DNA of 64,000 bases from Schlegelella_A sp038231215 (GCA_038231215.1 JBBRLS010000021.1:7510-71509), one strand, 5' to 3'; numbered from the stretch's first letter, positions 52,830-62,681 are shown. Numbers and translations are program-made. The notes: a model not told the origin generated them from the sequence alone.

Positions 52830-53558
52830 GTGCGTGGCATGAACAGTCCGCGGGATTTGAACCTGAACGAACTGCTCGCGGCCCTTCCCCCGGATGTGCT
52901 GCTGCGCTGGAAGCCGCAACTGGAATGGTTCGACATGCCACTGGGCCAGGTGTTGTACGGGTCCGGCGACGCGCCTCAACACGTATTCTTTTCGACCACC
53001 GCCATCGTGTCCCTGCTGTTCGTCTCGGAAAGCGGCTCGACAAGTCAGATCGCCGTCGTGGGCAGAGAGGGCCTGGTCGGCATCTCGATCTTCATGGGTG
53101 GGGGCTCCACGCCCAGCCGCGCCGTGGTGCAGTGCGCCGGTCAGGGCTTTCGGCTAAGCGCCGAGCGGATGAGGGAAGAGTTCGACCTCGGCGGCGCGGC
53201 CATGCGCCTCATGCTCCGCTACACCCAGGCTCTCATCACTCAGATGGCACAGACCGCCGTGTGCAACCGGCACCACTCGCTGGACCAACAACTGTGCCGC
53301 TGGCTGCTGCTGAGCCTGGACAGGCTGAAGGGCTCCGAGCTCGTCATGACACAAGAGCTGATTTCCGCCAATCTGGGCGTGCGCCGCGAAGGCGTGACCG
53401 AGGCGGCGCTGCGTCTGCAGGAGGCCGGAGTGATTCGTTATGCCCGGGGACGCATCGAGGTGCTCGATCGACCGGCACTGGAGGCCCGCACCTGCGAGTG
53501 CTACGCCGTCGTCAAGAGGGAGTACGACCGTCTGCTACCGCGTCGCCAGGCAAGTTAG
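52830..53558 (+). CDS. Crp/Fnr-family transcriptional regulator
   Basis: This 242-residue protein has a cyclic-nucleotide-binding-like domain (about 20-120, LYGSGDAPQHVFFSTTAIVS and GREGLVGISIFMG) and a C-terminal winged HTH (MTQELISANLGVRREGVTEA). In Burkholderiales this type often lies beside CheB/CheR-PAS proteins, as here. No FNR cysteine cluster is visible, so oxygen sensing by an iron-sulfur cluster is unlikely. The first codon may be GTG at 52830 or ATG at 52839. It is convergent with the CheB-CheR gene. Confidence 0.88.
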   Translation: MRGMNSPRDLNLNELLAALPPDVLLRWKPQLEWFDMPLGQVLYGSGDAPQHVFFSTTAIVSLLFVSESGSTSQIAVVGREGLVGISIFMGGGSTPSRAVVQCAGQGFRLSAERMREEFDLGGAAMRLMLRYTQALITQMAQTAVCNRHHSLDQQLCRWLLLSLDRLKGSELVMTQELISANLGVRREGVTEAALRLQEAGVIRYARGRIEVLDRPALEARTCECYAVVKREYDRLLPRRQAS

Positions 53559-53579
53559 GCGGCGTCACAGAACCCCGAG

Positions 53580-56177
53580 TCAGGCGTCGGCATCCTTGCG
53601 CAGCGTCGCTTCAACCTGCTTCGTGGCGGTGATGTCGACAAAGGTGATCACGGCGCCGTCGATCACGTTGTCCAGGCGGCGATACGGCATGATGCGCACC
53701 GAAAACCATCGCTGATCGCTGCTCTGGATCTGCTTTTCCGAGAAGACCAGCGTGCGCAGCGTCTCGTGCGCGTCGTCGGTGAGCGTCGGGTACTGCAAGC
53801 TCGTGGTCAGGTCGCTCAGCGGCCGGCCGATGTCGCTGTCGCGCAGATTGATGATCTTGGCGGCACGATCGGTGAAGCGTCGAACGTTGAGGCTCTGATC
53901 CAGGAAGAGCATCGCGATCTCGGTGCTGTTGAGCAGGCTCTTCATGTCGCTCTGGGCCAGCGCCAGGTCGTCGAGCTTGGATTGCATCTCGGCGTTCACC
54001 GTCTGCAGCTCCTCATTCATCGACTGCATCTCTTCCTTGGACGTGGTCAGCTCCTCGTTGGCGGACTGCAGTTCTTCGTTGGTACTCTGCAGCTCTTCGT
54101 TCGCCGACTGCAGCTCTTCCCTGGAGGCGCGGTTCTCCTCGCGCAGGGTCTGGATCTCGTCCCGGAATTGCTGCACTTCGGCGGCATGGGTGGCTTCCAC
54201 GGCGCTTGCACCCCTGCGCCGGCCGCCGCGGAGGGGCGCCGCCACATCACGAAAGACGATCATCATCGTGCCCTGCAAGGCCGCTGGCTCGTGCAGCGGC
54301 TGCACGGTGACGTCCACACCCTGCATGCCGCCTGCCCACACGAGCTGAAGGCCGCGCACTTGTACCGCCTCGTCCTTCGTCATGGCCTGCTTCAGCGCAC
54401 TGACGACGGGTTCGCGCAAGCTCTCGCGAACCATGGCGTGGAAGTTCCAGTTGGCCTTGCCGGCCGCGGGCTCCAGGTACTTGCCGGTGCGGCCGCTGAT
54501 GTAGACGATGTCACCCGCGGCGTTGACCACCACGGCTGGCGGCGCATGCACCTGCAGCAGCACGTGGTCGGCGGCGGCTTGCAATGAATCGCCGCCTTGC
54601 GCTGCGTTCGGTGAAGAAGGCATGGGCGTGTCCTTGGTCAGTTTCAAGAGGGGTGGGAACGACTTCAGCAGGAACTCCGGGTCTGCCACTGACTGGGTTT
54701 GCCGACGCAGGTACAGGCGCACCTTGGAATCCACCGGCTCGAACAGCTTGCTGAACGAGCCGACCGTCTCCGAGCTGCCGAGCAGCAGCAGGCCGCCCGG
54801 GCGCAGGCTGTATCGAAACAGCGGCAGCAGCCGGCGCTGCAGCGTGGCGTCGAAGTAGATCAGCAGGTTGCGGCAACTCAGGATGTCGAGCCGGGTGAAA
54901 GGCGGGTCGAGCACGACGTCGTGCTGGGCGAAGAGCACCATGTCGCGGATGGGTTTGCCGACGACCAGCGTGCCTCCTTGAGCTGTGAAGTAGCGCGCCG
55001 CGTATTCCGGCTGCATGCTGTCGGCGATCGTGGCCGGGTAACCGCCCATGCGGGCCGTGGCGATGGCGTCGGGGCTCAGATCGGTGGCAAAGATCTGCAG
55101 GCTGCAATCGTGATGCTCGGGCAGGCGCCGTATCGCCTCGGTGAACACGATCGCCAAGGTATAGGCCTCTTCGCCGGTCGAGCAACCGGCCACCCAGGCC
55201 CGGAACTTCGTCTCGCCCCCTCGACTTGCCAGCAGCGCAGGCAGGGCTGTATCGAGCATGTACTGCCAGACCGCGGCATCGCGGAAAAAGCTCGTGACGC
55301 CGATCAGCAGTTCCTTGAACAGCAGGTCGATCTCTTGGGGGTTCTGCCGCAGAAAGCTCACGTACTCGGCTACCGCGGCCAGGCCGTGGATGGCCATGCG
55401 GCGTTCGATGCGGCGGTTCAGCGTGCTGGGTTTGTAGAGCGAGAAGTCGTGCCGCGTTTTCTGCCGCAGCAGGCTGAAGATGCTCTCGATGGTGTCGGCC
55501 GGCGGATCGAACGGCTCATCGGTCGGTGTGGGGTCGGTCCCCCGTTCGGCGACCGGCAGCTTTGAATGACCGTCCCAAACGACGCAGGCCAGGATGCGTT
55601 CGGGCATCTCCCCAGCCAGCGCCACGATGTCGGCACAGCCCGCGGCGATGGCGCTGCGCGGCATCGAGTCGAACTGTGCCGACGCCGGCTCCTGCACGAC
55701 GGTCAGGCCACCTACGGCTTTCAGGGCCAGCAGCCCGAGCGTGCCGTCCGATCCCATGCCCGACAGCACGACACCGATGGCGGATGCACCCTGGTCGCGG
55801 GCCAGGGACGAGAACAGCACATTGACCGGCAGCCGCATGCCGCGGGGTTCGGTGGGTGGCATCAGGTGCAGCATGCCCTGCGCCAGGCTGAGTTCTGCGT
55901 TCGGCGGAATCACGTAGACGTGGTCGGCTTCGACGCGCATCTGTTCGCCGGCCTCGCGGACACTCAGCGAGGTCACCCGCTGCAGCAACTCGACCAGCAT
56001 GCCTTTCTTCGTCGGGTCCAGGTGTTGAACCACGATGTAAGCCAGGCCGGACCTCACCGGCACCCGGGCAAAGAATTGCTCGAACGCCTCCAGGCCGCCA
56101 GCCGAAGCGCCAATTCCGACGATGCGCACAACCGCCGCGTGCGCGTGCTTCGCCGGCGATGTTGGCGAGGAGGTCAT
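53580..56177 (-). CDS. CheB-CheR-PAS protein
   Basis: This 865-residue protein begins with a CheB methylesterase domain whose catalytic residues are Ser25 (GIGASAGG), His52 and Asp144 (GMGSDG). A CheR methyltransferase domain follows (about 225-490, with CSTGEEAYTLAI). A long coiled coil of repeated SANEELQSTNEEL-type heptads precedes a PAS domain and the end at ITATKQVEATLRKDADA. No histidine kinase follows, unlike many related proteins. With no chemoreceptor or CheA nearby, it probably works outside flagellar chemotaxis. Confidence 0.9.
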   Translation of the reverse strand: MTSSPTSPAKHAHAAVVRIVGIGASAGGLEAFEQFFARVPVRSGLAYIVVQHLDPTKKGMLVELLQRVTSLSVREAGEQMRVEADHVYVIPPNAELSLAQGMLHLMPPTEPRGMRLPVNVLFSSLARDQGASAIGVVLSGMGSDGTLGLLALKAVGGLTVVQEPASAQFDSMPRSAIAAGCADIVALAGEMPERILACVVWDGHSKLPVAERGTDPTPTDEPFDPPADTIESIFSLLRQKTRHDFSLYKPSTLNRRIERRMAIHGLAAVAEYVSFLRQNPQEIDLLFKELLIGVTSFFRDAAVWQYMLDTALPALLASRGGETKFRAWVAGCSTGEEAYTLAIVFTEAIRRLPEHHDCSLQIFATDLSPDAIATARMGGYPATIADSMQPEYAARYFTAQGGTLVVGKPIRDMVLFAQHDVVLDPPFTRLDILSCRNLLIYFDATLQRRLLPLFRYSLRPGGLLLLGSSETVGSFSKLFEPVDSKVRLYLRRQTQSVADPEFLLKSFPPLLKLTKDTPMPSSPNAAQGGDSLQAAADHVLLQVHAPPAVVVNAAGDIVYISGRTGKYLEPAAGKANWNFHAMVRESLREPVVSALKQAMTKDEAVQVRGLQLVWAGGMQGVDVTVQPLHEPAALQGTMMIVFRDVAAPLRGGRRRGASAVEATHAAEVQQFRDEIQTLREENRASREELQSANEELQSTNEELQSANEELTTSKEEMQSMNEELQTVNAEMQSKLDDLALAQSDMKSLLNSTEIAMLFLDQSLNVRRFTDRAAKIINLRDSDIGRPLSDLTTSLQYPTLTDDAHETLRTLVFSEKQIQSSDQRWFSVRIMPYRRLDNVIDGAVITFVDITATKQVEATLRKDADA

Positions 56178-56239
56178 GGCAGAGTGTGCACCCTGTCAGC
56201 CTCCGGCCCGAGGCAATCAGGCGCCGGCTTGCGGGTGCT

Positions 56240-56821
56240 TCAATGCCCGGGTACGGGCCCTGCGGGCACGAAGGCCATCAACACCTGCCCGCCGCCAGGC
56301 ATTGCAGTCGCCACGGCCTGCGCGCCGGCGCCACCGGCCCTGGATTGCACCGCGCAGGTTTGCCGGCCCTCGCCCTTGCGCAGGGCAGCGAGCACGTCTC
56401 GGACCGCCGCACGACATTCAGGCGCCAGCAGGTCTTCGATGCGGCGACCTGCCCACTCTTCCTTCTCGCCCGTCTCTCGTGCCAGCCAGTCTGCGGCCAT
56501 ACGGTTGGCGGCGATCACCTGACCTTCGGGGTGGAGCGTCAGGTAAGCGAACGGCGCCAGGTCAAACAGGGCGGTGCAGCTCGCCATGTCTTCGGTGAGC
56601 TGGCGGCGGTCTTGCTCGGCTTGTTCGTGCTGCAGGTCCAATTCCACCTGGTGCACTTGCAACTCGTGCAGGAGCTTGAGCGCATCGCTTGCCGTTTCAG
56701 GCGCGCTGGCAAGGCCATGCAGCATCGTGAGCGCCTGCATACCAGTGGGCCACCCTCGTGTGAAGGGGGCGGTGCCCTCCTCGATCCGTTGTTCCGCGCT
56801 CTGGCGCAACGTCATGTTCAT
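56240..56821 (-). CDS. PAS-domain protein
   Basis: This 193-residue protein has an N-terminal helical part (ELQVHQVELDLQHEQAEQDR) and a PAS fold (about 85-190, FDLAPFAYLTLHPEGQVIAA and RRIEDLLAPECRAAVRDV). No output domain is attached. It lies 62 bases upstream of the CheB-CheR gene in the same direction and probably modulates it. ATG codons at 56821 and 56815 are the likely starts. Confidence 0.8.
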   Translation of the reverse strand: MNMTLRQSAEQRIEEGTAPFTRGWPTGMQALTMLHGLASAPETASDALKLLHELQVHQVELDLQHEQAEQDRRQLTEDMASCTALFDLAPFAYLTLHPEGQVIAANRMAADWLARETGEKEEWAGRRIEDLLAPECRAAVRDVLAALRKGEGRQTCAVQSRAGGAGAQAVATAMPGGGQVLMAFVPAGPVPGH

Positions 56822-57036
56822 GGCAAGCTCTGGCGTGTGTAAGTCAGATTGGATTCTGTCTGAGGGTGCGCGTCCGAGGCAACGTCGCATTCACCAATAC
56901 ATGGCGTGATTCCAACTTCTTCGAGCGGGTGGGGCGCTTCGAAAAGCATGGACCGTCAGTTCCGAAGTGTCTGTTCGCAAACGAACGGACGGGGCAATCG
57001 AGCGCGCGCACAATGCGACGGGAAGCGAATCCTTCG

Positions 57037-57693
57037 ATGAAGAATTTTCCCGTGGTTTGCGTCGGTGGTTCCGCAGGGGGCCTGGACGCGTACATCCGCC
57101 TGCTGAAGCATCTGCCGGCTGACATGGGCGTGGCGATCGTCATCGTGAATCACATTACCGCGATGCCGACGCAACTTCATGAAGTGCTGCCGCGGTTTAC
57201 GCGAATGGCGGTAGAACTCATCACGGAAGACCTGCTGATAGAGCCCAACCGGGTCTACATCATCCCCGCCAACCGGGATTTGCACGTCGATGGGGAAGCG
57301 TTTCACCTGACACCGATTTCGAAGCCGCGCGGCTGGCCTGATGTGATCACGGTCTTCCTGCTGTCACTCACCCGGTTCTGGGACGGGAAGCTGATCGCCG
57401 TGATCGTTTCCGGTTACGACGGCGACGGCGCTGCGGCCCTGTGCGGAATCAAGGAGGCGGGCGGCATCACGATCGCCCAGAAGTTGGCCACCGCCATCCA
57501 GCCCGACATGCCGGAGAGTGCCATTGCCAGCGGCTGCGTCGACTTCGTCCTGTCTCCGGAAGATATCGCGAAAGAGATCGTGCGAATCGCTCGTGCCGAG
57601 GCTCCGACCACCGCCGCCGAGCGCGGCGTGCGGGGCTCCACGGCAGCGACGGCCGTCAGCGGAGCCGCATCGATAACACCGACTTCGGTCTGA
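57037..57693 (+). CDS. Stand-alone CheB methylesterase domain protein
   Basis: This 218-residue protein begins MKNFPVVCVGGSAGGLDAYI and carries the CheB triad Ser12, His39 and Asp130 (SGYDGDG). It lacks the N-terminal receiver domain of typical CheB, so its activity is not set by phosphorylation. An in-frame ATG at 57013 would add eight residues. It is divergent from the PAS gene. The last residues (STAATAVSGAASITPTSV) look disordered. Confidence 0.85.
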   Translation: MKNFPVVCVGGSAGGLDAYIRLLKHLPADMGVAIVIVNHITAMPTQLHEVLPRFTRMAVELITEDLLIEPNRVYIIPANRDLHVDGEAFHLTPISKPRGWPDVITVFLLSLTRFWDGKLIAVIVSGYDGDGAAALCGIKEAGGITIAQKLATAIQPDMPESAIASGCVDFVLSPEDIAKEIVRIARAEAPTTAAERGVRGSTAATAVSGAASITPTSV

Positions 57694-57854
57694 TACTCCC
57701 GGGGCTCTCGGCACCGCCCGCATCACCGCTCCTCGATACGGCTCGCGCCGCGTGCCGACTGTTGGCGGCGCGCCGCCGTCGATCCGTCGCGCTCGTGCTG
57801 CATTGCCGCGACCCGCCGCTACAGTCGCGCTCCATCGGAGGGGGAGAAAGCGCG

Positions 57855-58790
57855 ATGCTCGAAGCACTGGGTCTTTGCAAATCGTACGGCAGCCGTGCCG
57901 TCGTCTCGGATCTTTCGCTCTCGGTGCGCGCCGGCGAGATCGTCGGCCTGCTCGGGCCCAACGGCGCCGGCAAGTCGACGACGGTGGCGATGCTGTGCGG
58001 CCTGGTCGCGGCCGATCGTGGCCAGGTCTTCGTCGGGGAGGGCGCCGCGCGCCAGCCGCTCACCGAGAACAGCCAGGAGGCGAAGCGCCGCATCGGCGTG
58101 GTGCCGCAGGAGCTTTCGATCTACGAGAACCTGGGCGCTGCCGCCAACCTCGAGCTGTTCGGCGCGCTCTACGGCCTCTCGGGTTCGTTGCTGAAAGGGC
58201 GTGTCGAGGCAGCCTTGAAACTGGTCGGCCTCGCCGATCGCGCGAAGGACAAGCCGCAGGCGTTCAGCGGCGGCATGAAGCGCCGACTCAACATCGCTGC
58301 GGCGCTGGTGCACGACCCCGACATCCTGATCTTCGACGAGCCGACCGTCGGCGTCGATCCGCAAAGCCGCAACGCCATCTTCGACAACCTCGAGGAGCTG
58401 CGTGGCCGTGGCAAGGCGCTGCTCTACACCACGCACTACATGGAAGAGGCCGAGCGGCTCTGCGACCGCATCGTCATCGTCGACCATGGCAAGGTCGTGG
58501 CAAGCGACACCCTGGCCGGCATCGAGCGCCTGCTGCCGGCGACGCAGTCGGTCGAGATCGAGGTCGACGGGCCCGTCGACCTGCAATCGCTCGCCGCCCT
58601 GCCCGGCATCGACAAGCTCACGCAGGAAGGCGCGATGCTGCGCGCCGGCGTCGCCGACCTGGCGCGCGATGCGCCGGCGCTGCTCACGGCGCTGGCCGCG
58701 AGCGGGCGCCGCGTCACGCGCGTCGCCTCGACGCGGACCGGGCTCGAAGACGTGTTCCTCTCGTTGACCGGCCGACAGCTCAGGGACTGA
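57855..58790 (+). CDS. ABC transporter ATP-binding protein
   Basis: This is a 311-residue ATPase beginning MLEALGLCKSYGSRAVVSDL. Walker A is GPNGAGKST, the signature is FSGGMKRRL, and Walker B is ILIFDEPTVGVD. A C-terminal extension (about 220-311) is of the type seen in drug or lipid exporters. A GGAGGGGGAG ribosome-binding site precedes the ATG. The permease gene begins five bases after its stop. Confidence 0.88.
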   Translation: MLEALGLCKSYGSRAVVSDLSLSVRAGEIVGLLGPNGAGKSTTVAMLCGLVAADRGQVFVGEGAARQPLTENSQEAKRRIGVVPQELSIYENLGAAANLELFGALYGLSGSLLKGRVEAALKLVGLADRAKDKPQAFSGGMKRRLNIAAALVHDPDILIFDEPTVGVDPQSRNAIFDNLEELRGRGKALLYTTHYMEEAERLCDRIVIVDHGKVVASDTLAGIERLLPATQSVEIEVDGPVDLQSLAALPGIDKLTQEGAMLRAGVADLARDAPALLTALAASGRRVTRVASTRTGLEDVFLSLTGRQLRD

Positions 58791-58795
58791 CGACC

Positions 58796-59974
58796 ATGAC
58801 CACCTCGAACTCGCTCATCGCCTTGCGCGCCCTGATCCGCAAGGACCTCGTCCTCTACTTCTCGAACCGGCGCGCGCTCATCATGTCGATCGCCGCGCCC
58901 ATCGTCATCGCCGCCTTCTTCGGCTCGCTGTTCGGCGCCGGCAGCGACAAGCCGTCGATGGTGCCGATCGCGTTTGTCGACAACGACGGCAGCGCGCTCT
59001 CGCACGCCGTCGCAGCGTCGCTCAAGGGCGACACGAGCTTCGAGGTGCGCGAGCTCGCCGAGTTGGCCGCGATCGATGCGGCGCGCGAAGGCAAAGTGCG
59101 CGCGGCCGTCGTGTTGCCCAAGGGCTTCGGCGCCGCGTTGCCGGCCGCACTGCTCGGCGGCGGCGAGAAGCCCAGGGTCGCCGTGCACTACGACCCATCA
59201 CAGGCCACCGCGCTGCCGCTGGTGCGCGGCCTGCTCACGCAGCACGTTGTCAAGGCGCTCGGCGAAAGCATGGGCGGTGCGCCGGGCACCGGCAGCCCGG
59301 GGAAGGCGGCCTTCACTCTTCCCTACGACACCGAGACCTTCGCCACCACCGCGGCCGCCGACCGGCCCTACAACGGCTACGCGCACTCGTTCGCCGGCAT
59401 GGGCGTGCAGTTCATCCTCTTCATGGGCATCGAGGTCGGCGTGGGCGTGCTGCTGGCGCGCCGGCTCGGCCTGTGGAAGCGGCTGCGCGCGGCGCCGCTC
59501 TCGCGCACGCTGCTGCTCGGCAGCCAAATCCTGAGCGGCGCGATGACGGCGCTGATCCTGCTCGCCATCATCTATGCGGCGGCGATCGGGTTCTTTCACG
59601 TGCGCATCGACGGCAGCGTGCCCGGCTTCGTCGGCATCGCCATCGCCTTCGCGCTGCTCACGTCGAGCTTCGGCCTGCTCATCGCGGCGATCGGCAAGAC
59701 GCCGGAAGCGACGCGCGGCCTCGCCATCTTTGCGACGCTGGTGATGGTGATGCTCGGCGGCGCATGGGTGCCTTCGTTCATCTTCCCGCAGTGGCTGCAG
59801 ACCGCCTCGCTCGTCGTGCCGACGCGCTGGGCCGTCGACGGGCTCGACGCCATGACCTGGCGCGGCCTCGGCTTCGACGCCGCCGTCGTGCCGATCGGCG
59901 TGCTGCTGCTCTTCAGCGCGCTGTTCGCGGGGATTGCGATCTGGCGCTTCGATTGGGAGGAGCCGCGCGGCTGA
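58796..59974 (+). CDS. ABC-2 type exporter permease
   Basis: This 392-residue permease has one N-terminal hydrophobic segment (IMSIAAPIVIAAFFGSLFGA) followed by a large extracytoplasmic domain (about 55-190). Five further segments lie at about 200-380, including the ABC-2 signature GAWVPSFIFPQWLQTASLVVP. It pairs with the preceding ATPase. The substrate is unknown; exporters of this type move drugs, lipids or glycan-linked compounds. Confidence 0.85.
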   Translation: MTTSNSLIALRALIRKDLVLYFSNRRALIMSIAAPIVIAAFFGSLFGAGSDKPSMVPIAFVDNDGSALSHAVAASLKGDTSFEVRELAELAAIDAAREGKVRAAVVLPKGFGAALPAALLGGGEKPRVAVHYDPSQATALPLVRGLLTQHVVKALGESMGGAPGTGSPGKAAFTLPYDTETFATTAAADRPYNGYAHSFAGMGVQFILFMGIEVGVGVLLARRLGLWKRLRAAPLSRTLLLGSQILSGAMTALILLAIIYAAAIGFFHVRIDGSVPGFVGIAIAFALLTSSFGLLIAAIGKTPEATRGLAIFATLVMVMLGGAWVPSFIFPQWLQTASLVVPTRWAVDGLDAMTWRGLGFDAAVVPIGVLLLFSALFAGIAIWRFDWEEPRG

Positions 59975-59989
59975 GGGGCCGCGCGCGCC

Positions 59990-60604
59990 TCACTTCTTTG
60001 CTGCCGCCGACGCCGGTGCGGCTGCCGGCGGCACCGGCTGCGGCACGCGGTTCTTCACCGGCGGGATCGACATCAGGTAGGCATAGATCGCCTCGAGGTC
60101 GGCGTCGTTGAAGTTCTTGTAGGCGGGAATCGGCATCGGCGGCAGCACGGCGCGGCCGGTGCCGAGGTGCTTGCCCAGCCGCATGGTGTCGATGAACTGC
60201 TTCGCACTCCAGCGGCCGAGGCCAGTGTTGGCGTCGGGCGTGAGGTTGGCAGTGAAGCTCACGCCCCACGGCCCGGCCCACGCAGTGTTGGTGGCCGACG
60301 AGACGACCTGCCACGGTCCCGCCGGCAGCTTGGGCGGCGGCGGCATGACGAGCGACTCGGGGTGGCCCGAAAGCCATCGCTTCACATCGGGCTCGGGCCC
60401 GTTGCTGCCCATCTTCAGGGGCGTGTGGCAATCGCCGCAGGCGCCGGTCTCGACGAGGTAGCGGCCGCGCAGGATGCGGTCGATCTCGGGCGGTGGCGTG
60501 CTCGCCTTCGCGGTCGCGTCGGCGGCGACGGCCGCATGCGGAATGGCAAATGCAGCGATCAGGGACAGCAGCGCCGCAGCAGTCGAGGCGACGGAACGAA
60601 CCAT
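59990..60604 (-). CDS. Periplasmic c-type cytochrome
   Basis: This 204-residue protein has a signal peptide (IAAFAIPHAAVAADA) and a single haem motif CGDCH (Cys56, Cys59, His60). MPIPAYKNFNDADLEAIYAY near the C-terminus contains the likely axial Met and the final helix of a class I cytochrome. It ends in a proline-alanine-rich tail. No partner dehydrogenase is adjacent, so its redox partner is unknown. Confidence 0.85.
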   Translation of the reverse strand: MVRSVASTAAALLSLIAAFAIPHAAVAADATAKASTPPPEIDRILRGRYLVETGACGDCHTPLKMGSNGPEPDVKRWLSGHPESLVMPPPPKLPAGPWQVVSSATNTAWAGPWGVSFTANLTPDANTGLGRWSAKQFIDTMRLGKHLGTGRAVLPPMPIPAYKNFNDADLEAIYAYLMSIPPVKNRVPQPVPPAAAPASAAAKK

Positions 60605-60635
60605 GTCGGGACTCCTTTGGCGCTCGATGGCGGTG

Positions 60636-60666
60636 ACGAGATCCTTCGCTGCGCTCCGGATGACAA
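60636..60666. repeat. Half copy of the dispersed palindrome, copy H
   Basis: ACGAGATCCTTCGCTGCGCT followed by CCGGATGACAAG is the right arm of the dispersed palindrome with a CC variant. No left arm is visible, so it cannot fold as the full copies do. It lies in the 79-base gap between the cytochrome gene and the carboxylase alpha subunit. Confidence 0.65.
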
Positions 60667-60683
60667 GAGTGGGATCACGGCAG

Positions 60684-62681
60684 CTATTCGAATTCGACCA
60701 GTTCCACGCCCTCGTCGACCTGGTCGCCCGCGGCGAAGCGGAACGACTTGACGGTGCCGTCGTGCGGAGCGCTGATGGTGTGCTCCATCTTCATCGCCTC
60801 GAGCACGAGCAAGGGCGCGCCCTTCTCGACCGCGGCGCCCGGCTTCGCCAGCAAGGCGATCACCTTGCCGGGCATCGGTGCAAGCAAGCCGGTGCCTTCT
60901 TCCTCGTGCTCCGCTCCGGCAACGCCGAGCGGGTCGACGAAGACGAGCGCGAAGCTACGGCCGTCGAGGAAGACCTGCCGCCGCTCGCCCTGGGCGACGA
61001 CGGTGGCGGCGAGGCGGCGGCCTTCGATCGTCGCCGCGATCGGCCCGTCGCCATGCAGGCTCGCCGTCGCCGCAGAGCGACGGCCTTCGAGATCGAGATC
61101 CCAGCCGCCGCCGTCGAGCGCCGTCGCGTCGACCTCGCGAAACCACTCGCCCATGCGAAAGCCGAGGCGGCGCGCGGCGCGGCCGTTGACTCGCCAGCCG
61201 TCGCGCAGAGCCCAGGGCGAGCGTCCCCCCGGCGTGCGCTCGGCGGCGCGTCGCGCGGCGAGCGCATCGCGCTCGACCTCGGCCAGGCCGGCGACGAGCC
61301 AGACATCGGCGGGCGGCTCGGCGGGCACCGGGAACAGCGCCGCCTGCTCACGCTCTATGAGCGCCGTGTCGAGGTCGGCATTCGCAAAAGACGCCGTCGC
61401 CACCAGGCGACCGAGGAATTCGACGTTGTTGGCGACGCCGGCGATGCGGTAGTGCGCGAGCGCCTCGCGCATGCGACGCAGCGCCGCCGGCCGATCGCTG
61501 TCGTGGACGATCAGCTTGGCGATCATCGGGTCGTAGAACGGCGTGATCGAGTCGCCCTCCTCGACGCCGGTGTCGATGCGCACGTGCGCCGAGGCATGCG
61601 GCGTCGCGAGGTGGACGAGCTTGCCGGTCGAGGGCAGGAAGCCGCGGTCCGGATCCTCGGCGTAGATGCGCGCCTCGATGGCGTGGCCCGAGATCGAGAG
61701 CTCGTCCTGCCGCAAAGGAAGGCGCTCGCCCGAAGCGACGCGAAGCTGCCACTCGACGAGGTCGAGCCCGGTGATCATCTCCGTCACCGGGTGCTCGACC
61801 TGCAGCCGCGTGTTCATCTCCATGAAGTAGAAGCGGCCGTCGGGATGGGCGATGAACTCGACCGTGCCGGCGCCGACGTAGCCCACCGCCTTGGCCGCCT
61901 CGACCGCGGCATTGCCCATGGCAGCGCGACGCTCGGTCGTCATGCCCGGTGCGGGCGCTTCCTCGAGCACCTTCTGGTGGCGTCGTTGCACCGAGCAGTC
62001 GCGCTCGAAGAGGTAGACGCAATCGCCGAAGCTGTCGGCGAAGACCTGGATCTCGATGTGGCGCGGCTTGAGCACGTACTGCTCGACGAGCACGCGGTCG
62101 TCGCCGAAAGCACTCTTCGCCTCGCGCTGGCACGAGGCGAGCGCGGCGGCGAAGTCCTCGCCCTTGTCGACGCGCCGCATGCCCTTGCCGCCGCCGCCGG
62201 CACTCGCCTTGATGAGAACAGGAAAGCCGATCTTCGCGGCCTCTTTGGCGAGCAGCGACGGGTCCTGGTCGTCGCCGTGATAGCCGGGCGTGAGCGGCAC
62301 GCCGGCCTTGGCCATCAGCGTCTTCGCGGCCGACTTGGAGCCCATGGCGCGGATCGCCGAAGCGGGCGGGCCGATGAAGACGATGCGTTCCTTCGCGCAT
62401 TGCTCGGCGAAGGCGTCGTTCTCGGAGAGGAAGCCGTAGCCAGGATGGATGGCCTGCGCGCCGGTCGCCTTGGCGGCCGCGATGATCCTGGCGCCGACGA
62501 GATAGGACTCGCGCGCCGCGGCCGGGCCGATGCGCACCGACTCGTCGGCCAGGCGAACGTGGCGCGCGTCGGCGTCGGCGTCGGAATACACGGCGACGGT
62601 GGCGATGCCCATCTTGCGCGCCGTCTTGATGACGCGGCAGGCGATCTCGCCCCGATTTGCGATGAGAATCTTGGTGAACAC
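60684..62681 (-). CDS. Methylcrotonyl-CoA carboxylase-type biotin carboxylase subunit alpha
   Basis: This 665-residue protein starts at a GTG (62681) preceded by GAGGGG. It begins VFTKILIANRGEIACRVIKT, the biotin carboxylase domain (1-450), with GYHGDDQDPSLLAKEAAKIG and ASAGGGGKGMRRV. The biotin carboxyl carrier motif VLEAMKMEH lies near the C-terminus. The GYHGDDQD stretch and pairing with the beta subunit upstream favour methylcrotonyl-CoA carboxylase of leucine degradation over acetyl- or propionyl-CoA carboxylase. Confidence 0.85.
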   Translation of the reverse strand: MFTKILIANRGEIACRVIKTARKMGIATVAVYSDADADARHVRLADESVRIGPAAARESYLVGARIIAAAKATGAQAIHPGYGFLSENDAFAEQCAKERIVFIGPPASAIRAMGSKSAAKTLMAKAGVPLTPGYHGDDQDPSLLAKEAAKIGFPVLIKASAGGGGKGMRRVDKGEDFAAALASCQREAKSAFGDDRVLVEQYVLKPRHIEIQVFADSFGDCVYLFERDCSVQRRHQKVLEEAPAPGMTTERRAAMGNAAVEAAKAVGYVGAGTVEFIAHPDGRFYFMEMNTRLQVEHPVTEMITGLDLVEWQLRVASGERLPLRQDELSISGHAIEARIYAEDPDRGFLPSTGKLVHLATPHASAHVRIDTGVEEGDSITPFYDPMIAKLIVHDSDRPAALRRMREALAHYRIAGVANNVEFLGRLVATASFANADLDTALIEREQAALFPVPAEPPADVWLVAGLAEVERDALAARRAAERTPGGRSPWALRDGWRVNGRAARRLGFRMGEWFREVDATALDGGGWDLDLEGRRSAATASLHGDGPIAATIEGRRLAATVVAQGERRQVFLDGRSFALVFVDPLGVAGAEHEEEGTGLLAPMPGKVIALLAKPGAAVEKGAPLLVLEAMKMEHTISAPHDGTVKSFRFAAGDQVDEGVELVEFE

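Noticed and set aside
57441..58790. N-terminal extension of the ABC ATPase to 57441
   Set aside because: The extra codons overlap the CheB gene in another frame. The ATG at 57855 has a strong ribosome-binding site and is followed by normal ATPase sequence.
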